Shown: piece after piece, positions 1 to 9,307 of the stretch | How positions within the stretch are numbered: the first letter of the stretch is position 1 | Layout: each line of letters starts with the position of its first letter | Assembly: GCA_963734125.1 (NCBI GenBank) | Contig: CAVTGB010000069.1 | Coordinates: forward strand, 1-11,889 | Length of the DNA stretch: 11,889 nt | DNA from: DATARH01 sp963734125 | GTDB taxonomy: Bacteria > Pseudomonadota > Alphaproteobacteria > ATCC43930 > CGMCC-115725 | Direction of reading: 5' to 3' | Made by a program: the position numbers and the translations under genes | The notes under the pieces: model-generated | The model's input: the letters and a program-made list of their open reading frames with translations, nothing else | What the model was told of the DNA's origin: nothing | Databases searched by the model: none

Positions 1-436
1 GCACCTTTTCCTCGTGCCAGCGCGCGCTCGCCCGCCATCCCCAATTGGGCTCTTTCACCGGCTCCAGCGGCACATTGCGGATCGTCTCGCCGTAATAGAC
101 GAGGATGCCCGGCATGTTTTCGTGGTGATAGAGCTCCTCCTGGTCGTCGCCGGCGACAATGAGGGCGTCGAGCCTGGCTTCGCGCAGAAAATCGCCGAGG
201 CGAGAGATCGCCCCCTGGACGGTGGCGTGCCGTGCCTCCATGCGCTGGGGGGTGATCTCGCCCTCGATGCCCGCCGGCGCGTGCTTCAACTGCGCCTCAT
301 AGCTGGTCAGCCGCCCCTCGACATCGAGCAGATTGGTGCGCTGCGAATCGCGCTCGATGAAGCGCGGCCAGTCGGTCGGCGGTGCGTTCAGCATCGGGGT
401 GTGCGAGCTACCCATCCCCAGGACGATTCGCGCCAT
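1..436 (-). CDS. LigB-superfamily extradiol ring-cleavage dioxygenase-like protein (partial, C-terminus off the window)
   Basis: Probable class III extradiol dioxygenase-like enzyme, a family of non-haem iron enzymes that open catechol-type rings in the cytoplasm. The 145 visible residues begin MARIVLGMGSSHTP. His12 falls where LigB has its first iron-binding histidine. Residues 91-100 (ALIVAGDDQE) form the hydrophobic strand plus GDDQxE signature that I recall from a LigB-like subgroup often found beside catabolic genes. The gene runs off the left edge, so the remaining metal and catalytic residues cannot be checked. The start is the ATG at 436, preceded by GGAGG six bases upstream. It lies 87 bp downstream of the small secreted-protein gene on the same strand. 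The superfamily is fairly sure; the substrate is unknown, and some relatives are not demonstrated dioxygenases. Confidence 0.82.
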   Translation of the reverse strand, partial: MARIVLGMGSSHTPMLNAPPTDWPRFIERDSQRTNLLDVEGRLTSYEAQLKHAPAGIEGEITPQRMEARHATVQGAISRLGDFLREARLDALIVAGDDQEELYHHENMPGILVYYGETIRNVPLEPVKEPNWGWRASARWHEEKV

Positions 437-464
437 GACAATCCTCCACTTCCAGCTCTCGCCG

Positions 465-470
465 ACTATA
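465..470 (-). promoter_or_regulatory. Possible -10 element (TATAGT) upstream of the LigB-like gene
   Basis: On the minus strand TATAGT lies 28 bases before the ATG at 436, which would give a short leader holding the GGAGG ribosome site. No convincing -35 hexamer is visible 16-18 bases further upstream. The gene could instead be transcribed from the promoter of the preceding secreted-protein gene. Confidence 0.22.
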
Positions 471-523
471 CGGCAGTTTACGCCCGGGTGGGTATCGCTG
501 CTCCCGCGCCCGCGCTCAGCGCC

Positions 524-964
524 CTATTTCCCGCATTTGACGACCGCGGTGTCGCTCGCCGCCTGTGCCGCCGCCAAGGCCCGGAAACCGCTCGGGTCGA
601 GGGCGCTCGCCTGCTTCATCAGGGCCACCGATTGCTGGCAGAGCTGCAAGTTGCCCGACTGCTTCGACGCCGCCTGGTTGGCGAGCGCGGTGTTCCACCG
701 GTCGAACCCCGCGGCGCCGTGGAAATGCGCCATCAGCGCCTTCTGATACCCCAGGATCACGTCCCGGTTGCGCAGGCGGAATTCGGCATAAACCGTGTCC
801 TGGCACACCGAGCTGACAATCATCAGATCGTTCATGTAGCGCAGCCCCGCATCAGCCTCGAGCGCGCTCTGCGAATAGCAGCTGCTCGCCGCCTTTTTTG
901 CCGCCAAGGCCGGCTGCAGCGCCACTGCCGCAACCAGCGCCGCGAGCAGAACGATTTTTTTCAT
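524..964 (-). CDS. Small secreted four-cysteine protein, function unknown
   Basis: A 146-residue protein I do not recognise. Residues 1-21 (MKKIVLLAALVAAVALQPALA) form a textbook Sec signal peptide: a Lys pair, a hydrophobic core and an ALA-type cleavage site. The mature chain is about 125 residues, Ala/Gln/Leu-rich and probably helical. It has exactly four cysteines (29, 54, 109, 144), which suits two disulfides in the periplasm. The chosen start is the ATG at 964, with a G-rich Shine-Dalgarno-like stretch (GGGGGA) just upstream. The frame stays open much further upstream, but that part runs antisense to the SAM hydrolase gene and has low-complexity Arg/Ala composition, so it is not coding. 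A promoter-like pair lies 36-63 bases upstream. The secretion call is firm; the role is open. Confidence 0.8.
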   Translation of the reverse strand: MKKIVLLAALVAAVALQPALAAKKAASSCYSQSALEADAGLRYMNDLMIVSSVCQDTVYAEFRLRNRDVILGYQKALMAHFHGAAGFDRWNTALANQAASKQSGNLQLCQQSVALMKQASALDPSGFRALAAAQAASDTAVVKCGK

Positions 965-999
965 GCTGTCCCCCAATAAACAAACTCCCCACGCGAGCG

Positions 1000-1027
1000 A
1001 CGATACGCAAACCAGCGATTTTTTCAA
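1000..1027 (-). promoter_or_regulatory. Probable housekeeping-type promoter of the secreted-protein gene
   Basis: On the minus strand TTGAAA (1022-1027, five of six matches to the -35 consensus) is followed after 16 bases by TATCGT (1000-1005, four of six matches to the -10). Transcription would start near 993, giving a leader of about 28 bases before the ATG at 964. It sits in the 111-bp gap between the two divergent genes. Confidence 0.42.
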
Positions 1028-1075
1028 GAACCGGCCAGCTTGTCGCGGTGCAGATGGCGGCGCCATAGTCATCCG

Positions 1076-1804
1076 ATGATTGTCCTGTTCACCGATTTCG
1101 GGCTCGCCGGCCCCTATACCGGGCAGGTCCACGCGGTCCTGCACCAGCGCGCACCCGGCGTGCCGGTGATCCAGCTTTTTGCCGACGCCCCGGCGGGGCA
1201 GCCCCAGCCCGCGGCGTATCTCCTGGCGGCTTATGCCGAGTGGTTTGCGGCGGGGACGGTGCTGTTGTGCGTCGTCGATCCCGGGGTCGGCGGCGCGCGC
1301 CGCGGCCTGATCGCCGAGGCCGCCGGCCGCGTCTATGTCGGGCCCGACAATGGCCTGTTCGAACTGGTGCTGCGGCGTGCCGCGAGCCCCTGTTGCTGGG
1401 AAATCGGCTGGAATCCGCCGGCGCTGTCGGCGAGCTTTCACGGCCGCGACCTGTTCGCGCCGGTCGCGGCACGGTTGGCGCTGGGCGAGCCGGCCGCCGC
1501 GCTGGGCAGCCGCATCGCGCCGGAGCGCCGCCCCGACTGGCCCGACGATCTGGCAGAAATCGTCTATATCGATCATTACGGCAATGCCCTGACCGGACTG
1601 CGCGGCGAATCTTTGAGCCCAAGCGTGCGGCTCGGTGCCGGCGGGCACACGATCGCCCACGCGCCGACCTTCTCGGCAGTGCCGCCGGGTGAGGCGTTCT
1701 GGTACGTCAATTCGAATGGCCTCGTCGAGATCGCGGTCAATGCCGGACGCGCCGAGCGGACGCTCGGCCTCGCCATCGGCAGCCCGATCACAATCCTCGC
1801 GTAA
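1076..1804 (+). CDS. SAM hydroxide adenosyltransferase (SAM hydrolase, DUF62 family)
   Basis: Cytosolic enzyme family that splits S-adenosylmethionine into adenosine and methionine using an activated water. It is the non-halogenating relative of the SAM-dependent fluorinase and chlorinase. The 242-residue length is usual. It opens with IVLFTDFG (Asp7) and has VDPGVGG (67-73) with Asp68 and Arg75, GPDNG (89-93), and FHGRDLFAP (121-129) with His122. Asp68, Arg75 and His122 match the Asp-Arg-His set described for archaeal SAM hydrolases. YIDHYGN (164-170) and a C-terminal beta domain (YVNSNGLVEIAVN) complete it. I chose the ATG at 1076 because the family begins directly at the TDFG strand; the frame is open to a TTG at 1040. 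No clear Shine-Dalgarno is visible. Its stop lies 11 bp from the convergent DedA gene. The physiological role of the family is poorly known. Confidence 0.92.
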   Translation: MIVLFTDFGLAGPYTGQVHAVLHQRAPGVPVIQLFADAPAGQPQPAAYLLAAYAEWFAAGTVLLCVVDPGVGGARRGLIAEAAGRVYVGPDNGLFELVLRRAASPCCWEIGWNPPALSASFHGRDLFAPVAARLALGEPAAALGSRIAPERRPDWPDDLAEIVYIDHYGNALTGLRGESLSPSVRLGAGGHTIAHAPTFSAVPPGEAFWYVNSNGLVEIAVNAGRAERTLGLAIGSPITILA

Positions 1805-1815
1805 CCCCGCCCCGG

Positions 1816-2427
1816 TCAGGTCGGCGGCAGCACGACGTCGGCGCCCGGCAGAATACTCGGCTGGCGGCGGCGCTGGCGCCGATGCAGCAGCCACACGCCA
1901 AGGGCGATCGCGACGAAAACGCCGAGCATTACGAGACTGAACGAACGGGCGAGATCGCCGAGAACGGCGCGAAACGCATTACCGAGAAAATAGCCGACCG
2001 CGACAAAGCTCGCCGCCCACAGCCCGGCGGCGGCGAAGTTCAAACACAGAAAGCGATCCCAGCGAACCGTGCTCAGCCCCAGGGCAAACGAGGAGACATT
2101 GCGCACGCCGTAGATGAAGCGGAACGACAGGATGAAGCCGGCATCGTAGCGTTCGAGCCACTGCAATGCGGAGGCGACGCCCTTGCGCCAGCGCGGGAAA
2201 CGGTCGAGCAGCTTGACGCCAAAGTGGCGGCCGATCCAGAAATAGCACTGATCGCCGGAAAAGCTGCCGAGCCAACTGGCGATCAGCAGCAACAGCGGAT
2301 CAACCAGACCCTGCGCCGCGGCGAACCCGGCAAAAATTACCACGGTCTCGCCTTCGAGAAACGTCCACGTAAACGCGATCAAGTAGAAAAACGCGCCGTG
2401 CTGCGCAATGAGCTGGTTGATATTCAT
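1816..2427 (-). CDS. DedA-family (VTT/SNARE-associated domain) inner-membrane protein
   Basis: Polytopic inner-membrane protein of the DedA family, linked in other bacteria to membrane lipid flipping (undecaprenyl phosphate or phospholipid), envelope homeostasis and proton-motive force. It has 203 residues, the usual size. The acidic re-entrant region is FLEGETVVIFAG (24-35, Glu25 and Glu27). Next come a glycine-rich helix with SGDQCYFWIGRHFG (57-70), the signature FRFIYGVRNVSSFALGL (102-118, Arg103 and Arg109), and two further hydrophobic helices at about 130-150 and 163-182. The C-terminus is a basic HRRQRRR stretch followed by a polar tail, which fits a cytoplasmic end. The start is the ATG at 2427; no good Shine-Dalgarno is visible. 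It is convergent with the SAM hydrolase gene. The family is sure; the transported substrate is not. Confidence 0.9.
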   Translation of the reverse strand: MNINQLIAQHGAFFYLIAFTWTFLEGETVVIFAGFAAAQGLVDPLLLLIASWLGSFSGDQCYFWIGRHFGVKLLDRFPRWRKGVASALQWLERYDAGFILSFRFIYGVRNVSSFALGLSTVRWDRFLCLNFAAAGLWAASFVAVGYFLGNAFRAVLGDLARSFSLVMLGVFVAIALGVWLLHRRQRRRQPSILPGADVVLPPT

Positions 2428-2631
2428 CGGCGATTATTGCTGACCCCGTCTCCCCTTCCCGGGCGGCCGGCCGCGGACCGGCGCCGCACACTCGCGACCG
2501 GCAAGTCTTGCATGCTAGAGTGTTCGCCGACTCCGGTCGAGCGGATTGTCTCCCGCATGCGCGCCTCAATGCGGTACGGGCCTGCCGGGGAACAGACCGC
2601 TTGATCCTGCCGGTAAGCGAGAGGAGAAGAG

Positions 2632-3267
2632 GTGGAAGCGCACGAGATCGCCGAGCAGATCCACGAAACCTCGGAACACGACGCTCACGCCGAACCTGCC
2701 CCCGACTGGTTCCGGCGGCTGACCGCGATCTATGTCGGCGTCGCCGCGATGCTGTTGGCGATCGCCGCGCTGGGCGGGGCCGACGCCACGAAGGAAATGC
2801 TGAGCGCCAATATCCACGCCTCGGATACCTACGCGTTTTACCAGGCCAAATATATGCGCCAGCTGCAGTACCAAATCGCCGCTGACCAGCTCGAAGCGGC
2901 GGCCGCGGGCGCCCCGGGACTGTCGCCCGAACGCGGCGCCCATGTCTCCGAGCTCGTCAAACGCTACCGCGACACCGCGGCGCGCTACGAGAGCGAGCCG
3001 GCGAAGGCGCCCGGCAAAATCGGTACCGGCAAGAAGGAGCTGCTGGCGAAAGCGCAGGAGTGGGACGCCGAGCGTGACCACGCGGCGGCGCAAACCCCCA
3101 ATTTCGAATACGCAGAGGCGCTCCTCCAGATCGCGATCGTGCTCGGGTCGGTCGCTATTGTGGCGTCCTCGCCGACGCTGCTCGGGGTCAGCGGCGTCCT
3201 CGCCATCGGCGGCATCCTCTTGACCCTCAACGGCTACCTGCTGCTGGTGCCGCTCGGGCACGGGTGA
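2632..3267 (+). CDS. DUF4337 domain-containing membrane protein
   Basis: A 211-residue membrane protein of the uncharacterised DUF4337 family. Residues 1-30 are polar, His/Glu-rich and probably cytoplasmic. One membrane helix lies at about 31-50. A helical, probably periplasmic stretch of some 110 residues follows, beginning with the family-typical segment NIHASDTYAFYQAKYMRQ (60-77). Two closely spaced C-terminal helices lie at about 162-179 and 184-207. The start is the GTG at 2632, with GGAG at 2623-2626 ideally spaced. It stands alone on its strand and is convergent with the alpha/beta hydrolase. No function is established for the family. The long soluble loop between membrane helices suggests a scaffold or sensor rather than a transporter, which is inference only. 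Confidence 0.85.
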   Translation: MEAHEIAEQIHETSEHDAHAEPAPDWFRRLTAIYVGVAAMLLAIAALGGADATKEMLSANIHASDTYAFYQAKYMRQLQYQIAADQLEAAAAGAPGLSPERGAHVSELVKRYRDTAARYESEPAKAPGKIGTGKKELLAKAQEWDAERDHAAAQTPNFEYAEALLQIAIVLGSVAIVASSPTLLGVSGVLAIGGILLTLNGYLLLVPLGHG

Positions 3268-3269
3268 GC

Positions 3270-3288
3270 CGGGGCGGGTGCCGCCCCG
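3270..3288. terminator. GC-rich hairpin between convergent genes, possible bidirectional terminator
   Basis: An 8-bp perfect stem (CGGGGCGG / CCGCCCCG) with a GTG loop fills most of the 23-bp gap between the stop codons of the DUF4337 gene and the alpha/beta hydrolase gene. Its position suits a shared terminator. No T-run follows on either strand, so intrinsic termination is uncertain. Confidence 0.4.
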
Positions 3289-3290
3289 CC

Positions 3291-4163
3291 TCAGCCGGCG
3301 GCGAATTCGCCAATCAGCGCGTTGAACCGCTCGGGCGCCTCGTAGGCGACCCAGTGACCGGCCCCGGGCACTACGGCAAACCGCGCATTCGCCTGAAAGC
3401 TGCGCAGGATCCGTGCGCGCTCGTCGAGATGGGGAACCGCGGTCGCGTCGCGCTCGCCCCAGATGCCATCGAGCCGCGCGGTCACTCGCGGCAGCGCCTC
3501 GACCAGCGCGCCGGAGCGCGAAAACCGCCGGCTGCGCATGCGGGCGCGCGCGTGGTTGGTCTTTTGCAGATAGAGCGCGAGCTCGTCGATCTTGTCTGGA
3601 TCGGCGATCATCAGCTGGTTGAGATTATAGCGGTGCGTGGCGAATTCCTCCTCGTCGCCCGCGCCTGGCGCGACCCGCTTGAGCGGCGTCGGCGAGCGCT
3701 CGAGCCCGAGCCCGTTCGAGCCGACCACGGTGAAGGTGGCGACCCGCTCGCCAAGCTGCGCGGCGACATTGCCGCCGATGACGCCGCCGAACGAGAACCC
3801 GGCGAGGTGCACCCGCTCGCCCCGCGGCACGACGATCCCGAGGCCCTCGGCGATGATCGCCGCCAGGCCCTGCGCACTCCACGGCTCGGGCGGGGTCGCC
3901 AATTCGCCGAGGCCCGGCAGATCGGGCGCGATCACCCGGAACCGCCGGGACAGCGGCATGACGTTGCGGATCCAATGCGTCCATGAGCCATAGCCGCCAT
4001 GCAACAGCACCAGCGGCGGACCGCTGCCCCAGGCGCGCCACACCATTGCGCCGTCGCCGCACGGCGTCGCGATGCGTTCCGCCTCGGCGGCGATCCCCTC
4101 GACAAGCGCCACCGTCGCTTCGCTGATCAAAGCCACCATCGCCTCACAAATTATCGCGGGCAC
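3291..4163 (-). CDS. Alpha/beta-fold hydrolase
   Basis: Soluble serine hydrolase of the alpha/beta-hydrolase superfamily, 290 residues from the GTG at 4163. The fold markers appear in order: oxyanion-loop HGG (55-57), the strand leading to DLPGLG (81-86), nucleophile elbow GFSFGG (122-127, Ser124), a helical cap at about 150-225, GIWGERD (233-239, Asp239 as the acid) and GAGHW (267-271, His270). A complete Ser-Asp-His triad makes activity likely. The layout resembles meta-cleavage-product hydrolases and related C-C or ester hydrolases, but the substrate cannot be read from the sequence. The start is uncertain: the ATG at 4139 (residue 9) is also possible, and neither has an ideal Shine-Dalgarno. 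The first 30 residues are not part of the conserved fold. Its 5' end faces the REP-like repeats. Confidence 0.88.
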   Translation of the reverse strand: MPAIICEAMVALISEATVALVEGIAAEAERIATPCGDGAMVWRAWGSGPPLVLLHGGYGSWTHWIRNVMPLSRRFRVIAPDLPGLGELATPPEPWSAQGLAAIIAEGLGIVVPRGERVHLAGFSFGGVIGGNVAAQLGERVATFTVVGSNGLGLERSPTPLKRVAPGAGDEEEFATHRYNLNQLMIADPDKIDELALYLQKTNHARARMRSRRFSRSGALVEALPRVTARLDGIWGERDATAVPHLDERARILRSFQANARFAVVPGAGHWVAYEAPERFNALIGEFAAG

Positions 4164-4239
4164 GCTGATACCCGGTTTCGCGCCGCTCGCCTATGCCCAA
4201 CGACAGGAAATTAGCGCGGCGGTCGCCGAACTAGCCGCT

Positions 4240-4388
4240 TCACCCCCACCCAACCCTCCCCCATCGAGGGGGAGGGCGATTGAGATGATGCTTGCGATCA
4301 GCGCAGCAGCCCGCAGGCCGCACGTCGTCTATATAAAGTGCCGGACGAAAGCCCTCCCCCTCGATGGGGGAGGGTTGGGTGGGGGTGA
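4240..4388. repeat. Pair of 38-bp REP-like hairpin elements in inverted orientation
   Basis: Positions 4240-4277 and 4351-4388 are perfect reverse complements over 38 bp, separated by 73 bp. Each arm itself contains a near-palindrome: CCCTCCCCC and GGGGGAGGG around a five-base TCGAT (or ATCGA) loop, followed by a conserved tail (TTGGGTGGGGGTGA in the right arm). A small hairpin plus tail occurring as an inverted doublet in an intergenic gap is the architecture of bacterial REP/BIME (REPIN) elements. In single-stranded form the arms could also pair with each other into one long stem with the spacer as loop. No mobilising (RAYT-type) gene is in the window. Confidence 0.75.
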
Positions 4389-4470
4389 TCTCTCGCGCCG
4401 CAAGTCCCGCCATGAAAAAGCAGCTGATCGACGGCAGCGCATCCTCTGCAATCGTTCCCCGATGTGTGCC

Positions 4471-4476
4471 TACAAT
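4471..4476 (+). promoter_or_regulatory. Possible -10 element in the non-coding stretch before the HdeD-like gene
   Basis: The stretch 4164-4537 (374 bp) has no supported gene; it holds the inverted REP-like pair and then about 150 bp of leader. TACAAT at 4471-4476 matches five of six bases of the -10 consensus and lies 61 bases before the ATG at 4538. No good -35 is visible at the right distance, so this is only a candidate. Short open frames in the stretch overlap the repeats and look like chance. Confidence 0.25.
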
Positions 4477-4537
4477 GGCATCTGGCTAGGCGATGGTGCA
4501 TTGAACTGGTTGAGCGGCGATTTCACGGAGCATGGCG

Positions 4538-5073
4538 ATGGCGGCAATCTTGATCGGCAATTGGGGGGCGCTGGCGCTGCGCGGCGTCGCGGCGATCCTG
4601 TTTGCCCTCATCGCCTTCTTCTGGCCGGGGATTACCGCGACGGCGCTGATCCTGTTGTTTGGCGTCTATGCGTTGCTGGACGGCGTCTTCGCGCTAATCG
4701 CCGGGCTGCGCGTGGCGCGCCGGCATGGCCGCTCGGGTGCGCTTGCTGCTCGAGGGCATCCTCGACATCCTGTTGGCCGTTGTCGTCTTCACCTGGCCGG
4801 GGACGGCGCTGGTCGCGCTGATCTACCTGATCGCGCTGTGGGCGCTGCGTCACCGGGGTGGCGCTGGCCGCCGCGGGGTTGGCTCTCATCCGCTTCAGCG
4901 GCGAATGGCTGCTGGTGGCATGCGGCGCCCTGTCGTTCCTCCTCGGGATTGCCCTCTTCGTGCACCCGGCGGCCGGGGTGGTGGCGCTGTCCTGGTGGCT
5001 GGGCGCCTATGCGCTCCTGTTCGGGATCGCGCTCTTGAGCGCCGCCTTCCGCATCCGCTACTACCCGATCTGA
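4538..5073 (+). CDS. HdeD-like (DUF308) membrane protein, split by two frameshifts
   Basis: Six-helix inner-membrane protein of the HdeD/DUF308 family; E. coli HdeD is tied to acid resistance at high cell density. Three frames carry successive parts: ILIGNWGALALRG to the IAGLRVARR region (to about 4722), then RVRLLLEGILDILLAVVVFTW (from about 4735), then VALAAAGLALIRFSGEWLL to the end at 5073. Helix pairs with the family's WPG and HPAAG turns run through all three. Joined, it is about 177-179 residues, the normal length. The frame changes fall at about 4720-4740 and 4843-4850. I prefer the ATG at 4538 because GGAG (4527-4530) is seven bases before it; the ATG at 4532 is too close. The next gene, hsp20, starts 108 bp downstream on the same strand. 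The breaks may be assembly errors. Confidence 0.78.
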
Positions 5074-5104
5074 TGGGGCGGCGCGCGATCGCCCGTCGGC
5101 GCCC

Positions 5105-5179
5105 CCCGCTCCTTCCACCACGAAATTTCAGCATCATATGATGGGGCGCCGAACCCGGCGGTTGACGGCGCGGAGTGGG
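5105..5179 (+). promoter_or_regulatory. hsp20 leader with a possible RBS-masking fold (RNA-thermometer-like)
   Basis: CCCGCTCC at 5105-5112 can pair along its whole length (seven Watson-Crick pairs and one G-U) with GGAGTGGG at 5172-5179. The latter contains the Shine-Dalgarno of hsp20 and ends two bases before the ATG. Between them GCGCC (5146-5150) can pair with GGCGC (5167-5171), extending the structure. Alphaproteobacterial small heat-shock genes are often controlled by ROSE-type leaders that hide the ribosome site until heated. This leader has the right place and logic, but I did not find a convincing ROSE consensus. Confidence 0.3.
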
Positions 5180-5181
5180 TC

Positions 5182-5576
5182 ATGCCGAAACGCCAGCTTG
5201 ATGCATTGATGTGGGCCGAGGCCTGCGCGGCGATGGAGCGCGCCGAGCGCCTGCGCCGGCAGTTCTTTCACCACGCGACGCCGCACTGGGAGGCGCCGAT
5301 CGACGTCTTCGAGACCGAGGAAGCGCTGACCATCCTCATCGCCCTGCCCGGGGTCGAACTCGACCGCGTCAAGGTCACCTTGAACGCCGGCACCCTCGTC
5401 GTCAGAGGCGAGCGCCCGCTGCCGGCTGAATTGCAGCAGGCGCGGATCCTGCGGATGGAGATCCCCTACGGGCATTTCGAGCGGCGGATCGATTTGCCGC
5501 CGGTGCCGTTCACGATTTCCGGCCGGCATCTTGCCAATGGCTGCCTGATGCTGCGCCTAGAGAAGGGAGTGCGGTG

Positions 5577-5577
<1 letters not shown>
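5182..5577 (+). CDS. Hsp20/alpha-crystallin family small heat-shock protein
   Basis: ATP-independent holdase chaperone that binds unfolding proteins in the cytoplasm. It has 131 residues: a short helical N-terminus (1-36) and an alpha-crystallin domain (about 37-131) with APIDVFETEEALTILIALPGV (38-58), LVVRGERP (72-79), YGHFERRIDLP (96-106) and the closing ANGCLMLRLEK (118-128). The C-terminal tail that normally carries an I-x-I motif for oligomer assembly is missing; the protein ends three residues after the last strand. The start is the ATG at 5182, with GGAG six bases upstream. Its TGA (5575-5577) overlaps the lon ATG by one base, so the two are probably translated from one mRNA. In E. coli the small heat-shock proteins IbpA/IbpB are functionally linked to Lon, so the pairing makes biological sense. 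Confidence 0.9.
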
Positions 5578-8022
<2,445 letters not shown>

Positions 8023-8023
8023 A

Positions 8024-9285
8024 CTACCGGCAATCGATCTGGCGTCCGGCGAACTGGCAGCGGGCGATGACGGTATCGTCGGGGGCGTAGAGCGTGCCGG
8101 TCCACCCGGCGCTCGCCCGCTCCATGATGAAATAGCCGAAGCGCTCGGTGGCGAAACCCTGGCGCACGCTCATCCCGTCGATCTGCGCCCCGGAAATCGG
8201 CGTGCGGCCGAGCGTCAAAAGCGTGTCGCCGCCGGTGCCGACGATCAGCTGGGCCGGGCGCTTCGGCCCGAAATCGTAGCTGATGAAATCGTGCAGATGG
8301 CCGGCCAGCACCATGTCGAGCCCGGGGGGAACATGGCCGCGGATCGCCGCCTGCTCGGTCAGGTTGGTCGTCAGGCCACTCAGCTCGCCCTGCGCCATCG
8401 CCCACACCGGTCGATGCGTCACGAGCCAGGAATGCGGCGGCGCGTTTGCCAGGAGCGAGGCCAGCTGTTTGGAATAGGCGGCGACCTTGTCCGGCGGGGC
8501 AACAAAATCATCGGCATCGGCGCCGTCGAACGGTAGGAGGTCGAGCCCACCGATCGACAGATGGTAGGGCTCGGTGCGGTCGGCGCAAGCGGAGGGCGCG
8601 GGATGGGGATCGAGGAGGCGAAACCAGCCCGGCCCGGCGCGCCGACACACCTCGTGATTGCCGCGTACCACGACCCACGGCGCCGCGGCGAAGAGCGGCG
8701 CCGCCGGATCGAAGAAATCGGCCTTCCAGGTCGGCCAGTTGTCGCCGAAGGGGCTGCCGGCGCAACCGGCCTGCCCGGCCGGGCAGGCACCCTCGCGGTA
8801 GAGGTAATCGCCGACATGGATCACCAGATCGGGCGCTTGCGGCGCCGCCGCCCTTGGCGATGACCGGAAACGGCCACTGGTTCGGGTCGTTGCAATTCTG
8901 CACCGCCTTGCCGGCGATCCGGCACCCGGTATCGCCGAAGATCGGCGATCCGCTCGATGCGCGCCGGCAGCGTCGGCAGCGGCTTATCGTCGATCGTCAA
9001 GGCGGCGGTCGCGGACGGCACTCGGCGACGCATACGGTGACGGCGAAAGTCGCCGTCGGCGGCCCCGCGCTGGCGGGCCTCGACCGGGGCGCCGTCGGCG
9101 ATCACCCGCGGACAAGCGGCAACGTCCGAGGCGCACCACGACCCGCACCGAAAGCCGGCCGTCGGCGCCGAGTTCGACCCACGGCGCCGGCCGGCCCAGC
9201 GGCATCAGTCGAGCCCGCGAGAGCGCGGTCGCGCTAGCGGCGCGCAGAATCAAGCAGCGATTCGACGTCTCAGAACAAATCTCAT
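8024..9285 (-). CDS. Purple-acid-phosphatase-like metallophosphoesterase, N-terminal third frameshifted
   Basis: Calcineurin-type metallophosphoesterase, probably exported, cleaving phosphomonoesters or related substrates with two metal ions. The motif order is that of purple acid phosphatases: FGDTGCR, VGDYLY, RGNHE, VTHRPVW and GHLHD. The last four lie in one clean frame from 8024 to about 8845; the first sits in another frame at about 8885-8940. Upstream are pieces of a beta-rich N-terminal region (WVELGADGRLSVR; PRVIADGAP; ALTIDDKPLP). Joining them needs about five single-base shifts: near 9120, 9060, 9015, 8944, and an extra G in the run 8851-8853. The start is uncertain. I chose the ATG at 9285, which opens with MRFVLRRRIAA as a possible signal peptide but needs one more shift; the ATG at 9205 is the alternative. 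Physiological substrate unknown. Confidence 0.75.
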
Positions 9286-9307
9286 TGGGGAGCACGTCAT
9301 CTGAGGA

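Noticed and set aside
14..979. Plus-strand open frame of 321 codons at the left end.
   Set aside because: It is antisense to the LigB-like and four-cysteine genes, Arg/Ala-rich and without recognisable motifs, as is common in high-GC DNA.
965..1894. Long minus-strand open frame extending the four-cysteine protein upstream to 1894.
   Set aside because: It lies antisense to the well-supported SAM hydrolase gene and has low-complexity Arg/Ala composition. The signal peptide at 964 marks the true start.
2463..2474. 12-bp palindrome GCGGCCGGCCGC in the gap between the DedA and DUF4337 genes.
   Set aside because: It is made only of G and C in a very GC-rich stretch, where such symmetry is expected by chance, and has no clear spacing to a promoter.
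2589..2615. GGAAC followed after 17 bases by CGGTA before the DUF4337 gene, resembling an EcfG general-stress promoter.
   Set aside because: The -10 part has a mismatch in the key GTT, and the start point would fall in the ribosome binding site at 2621-2626, leaving almost no leader.
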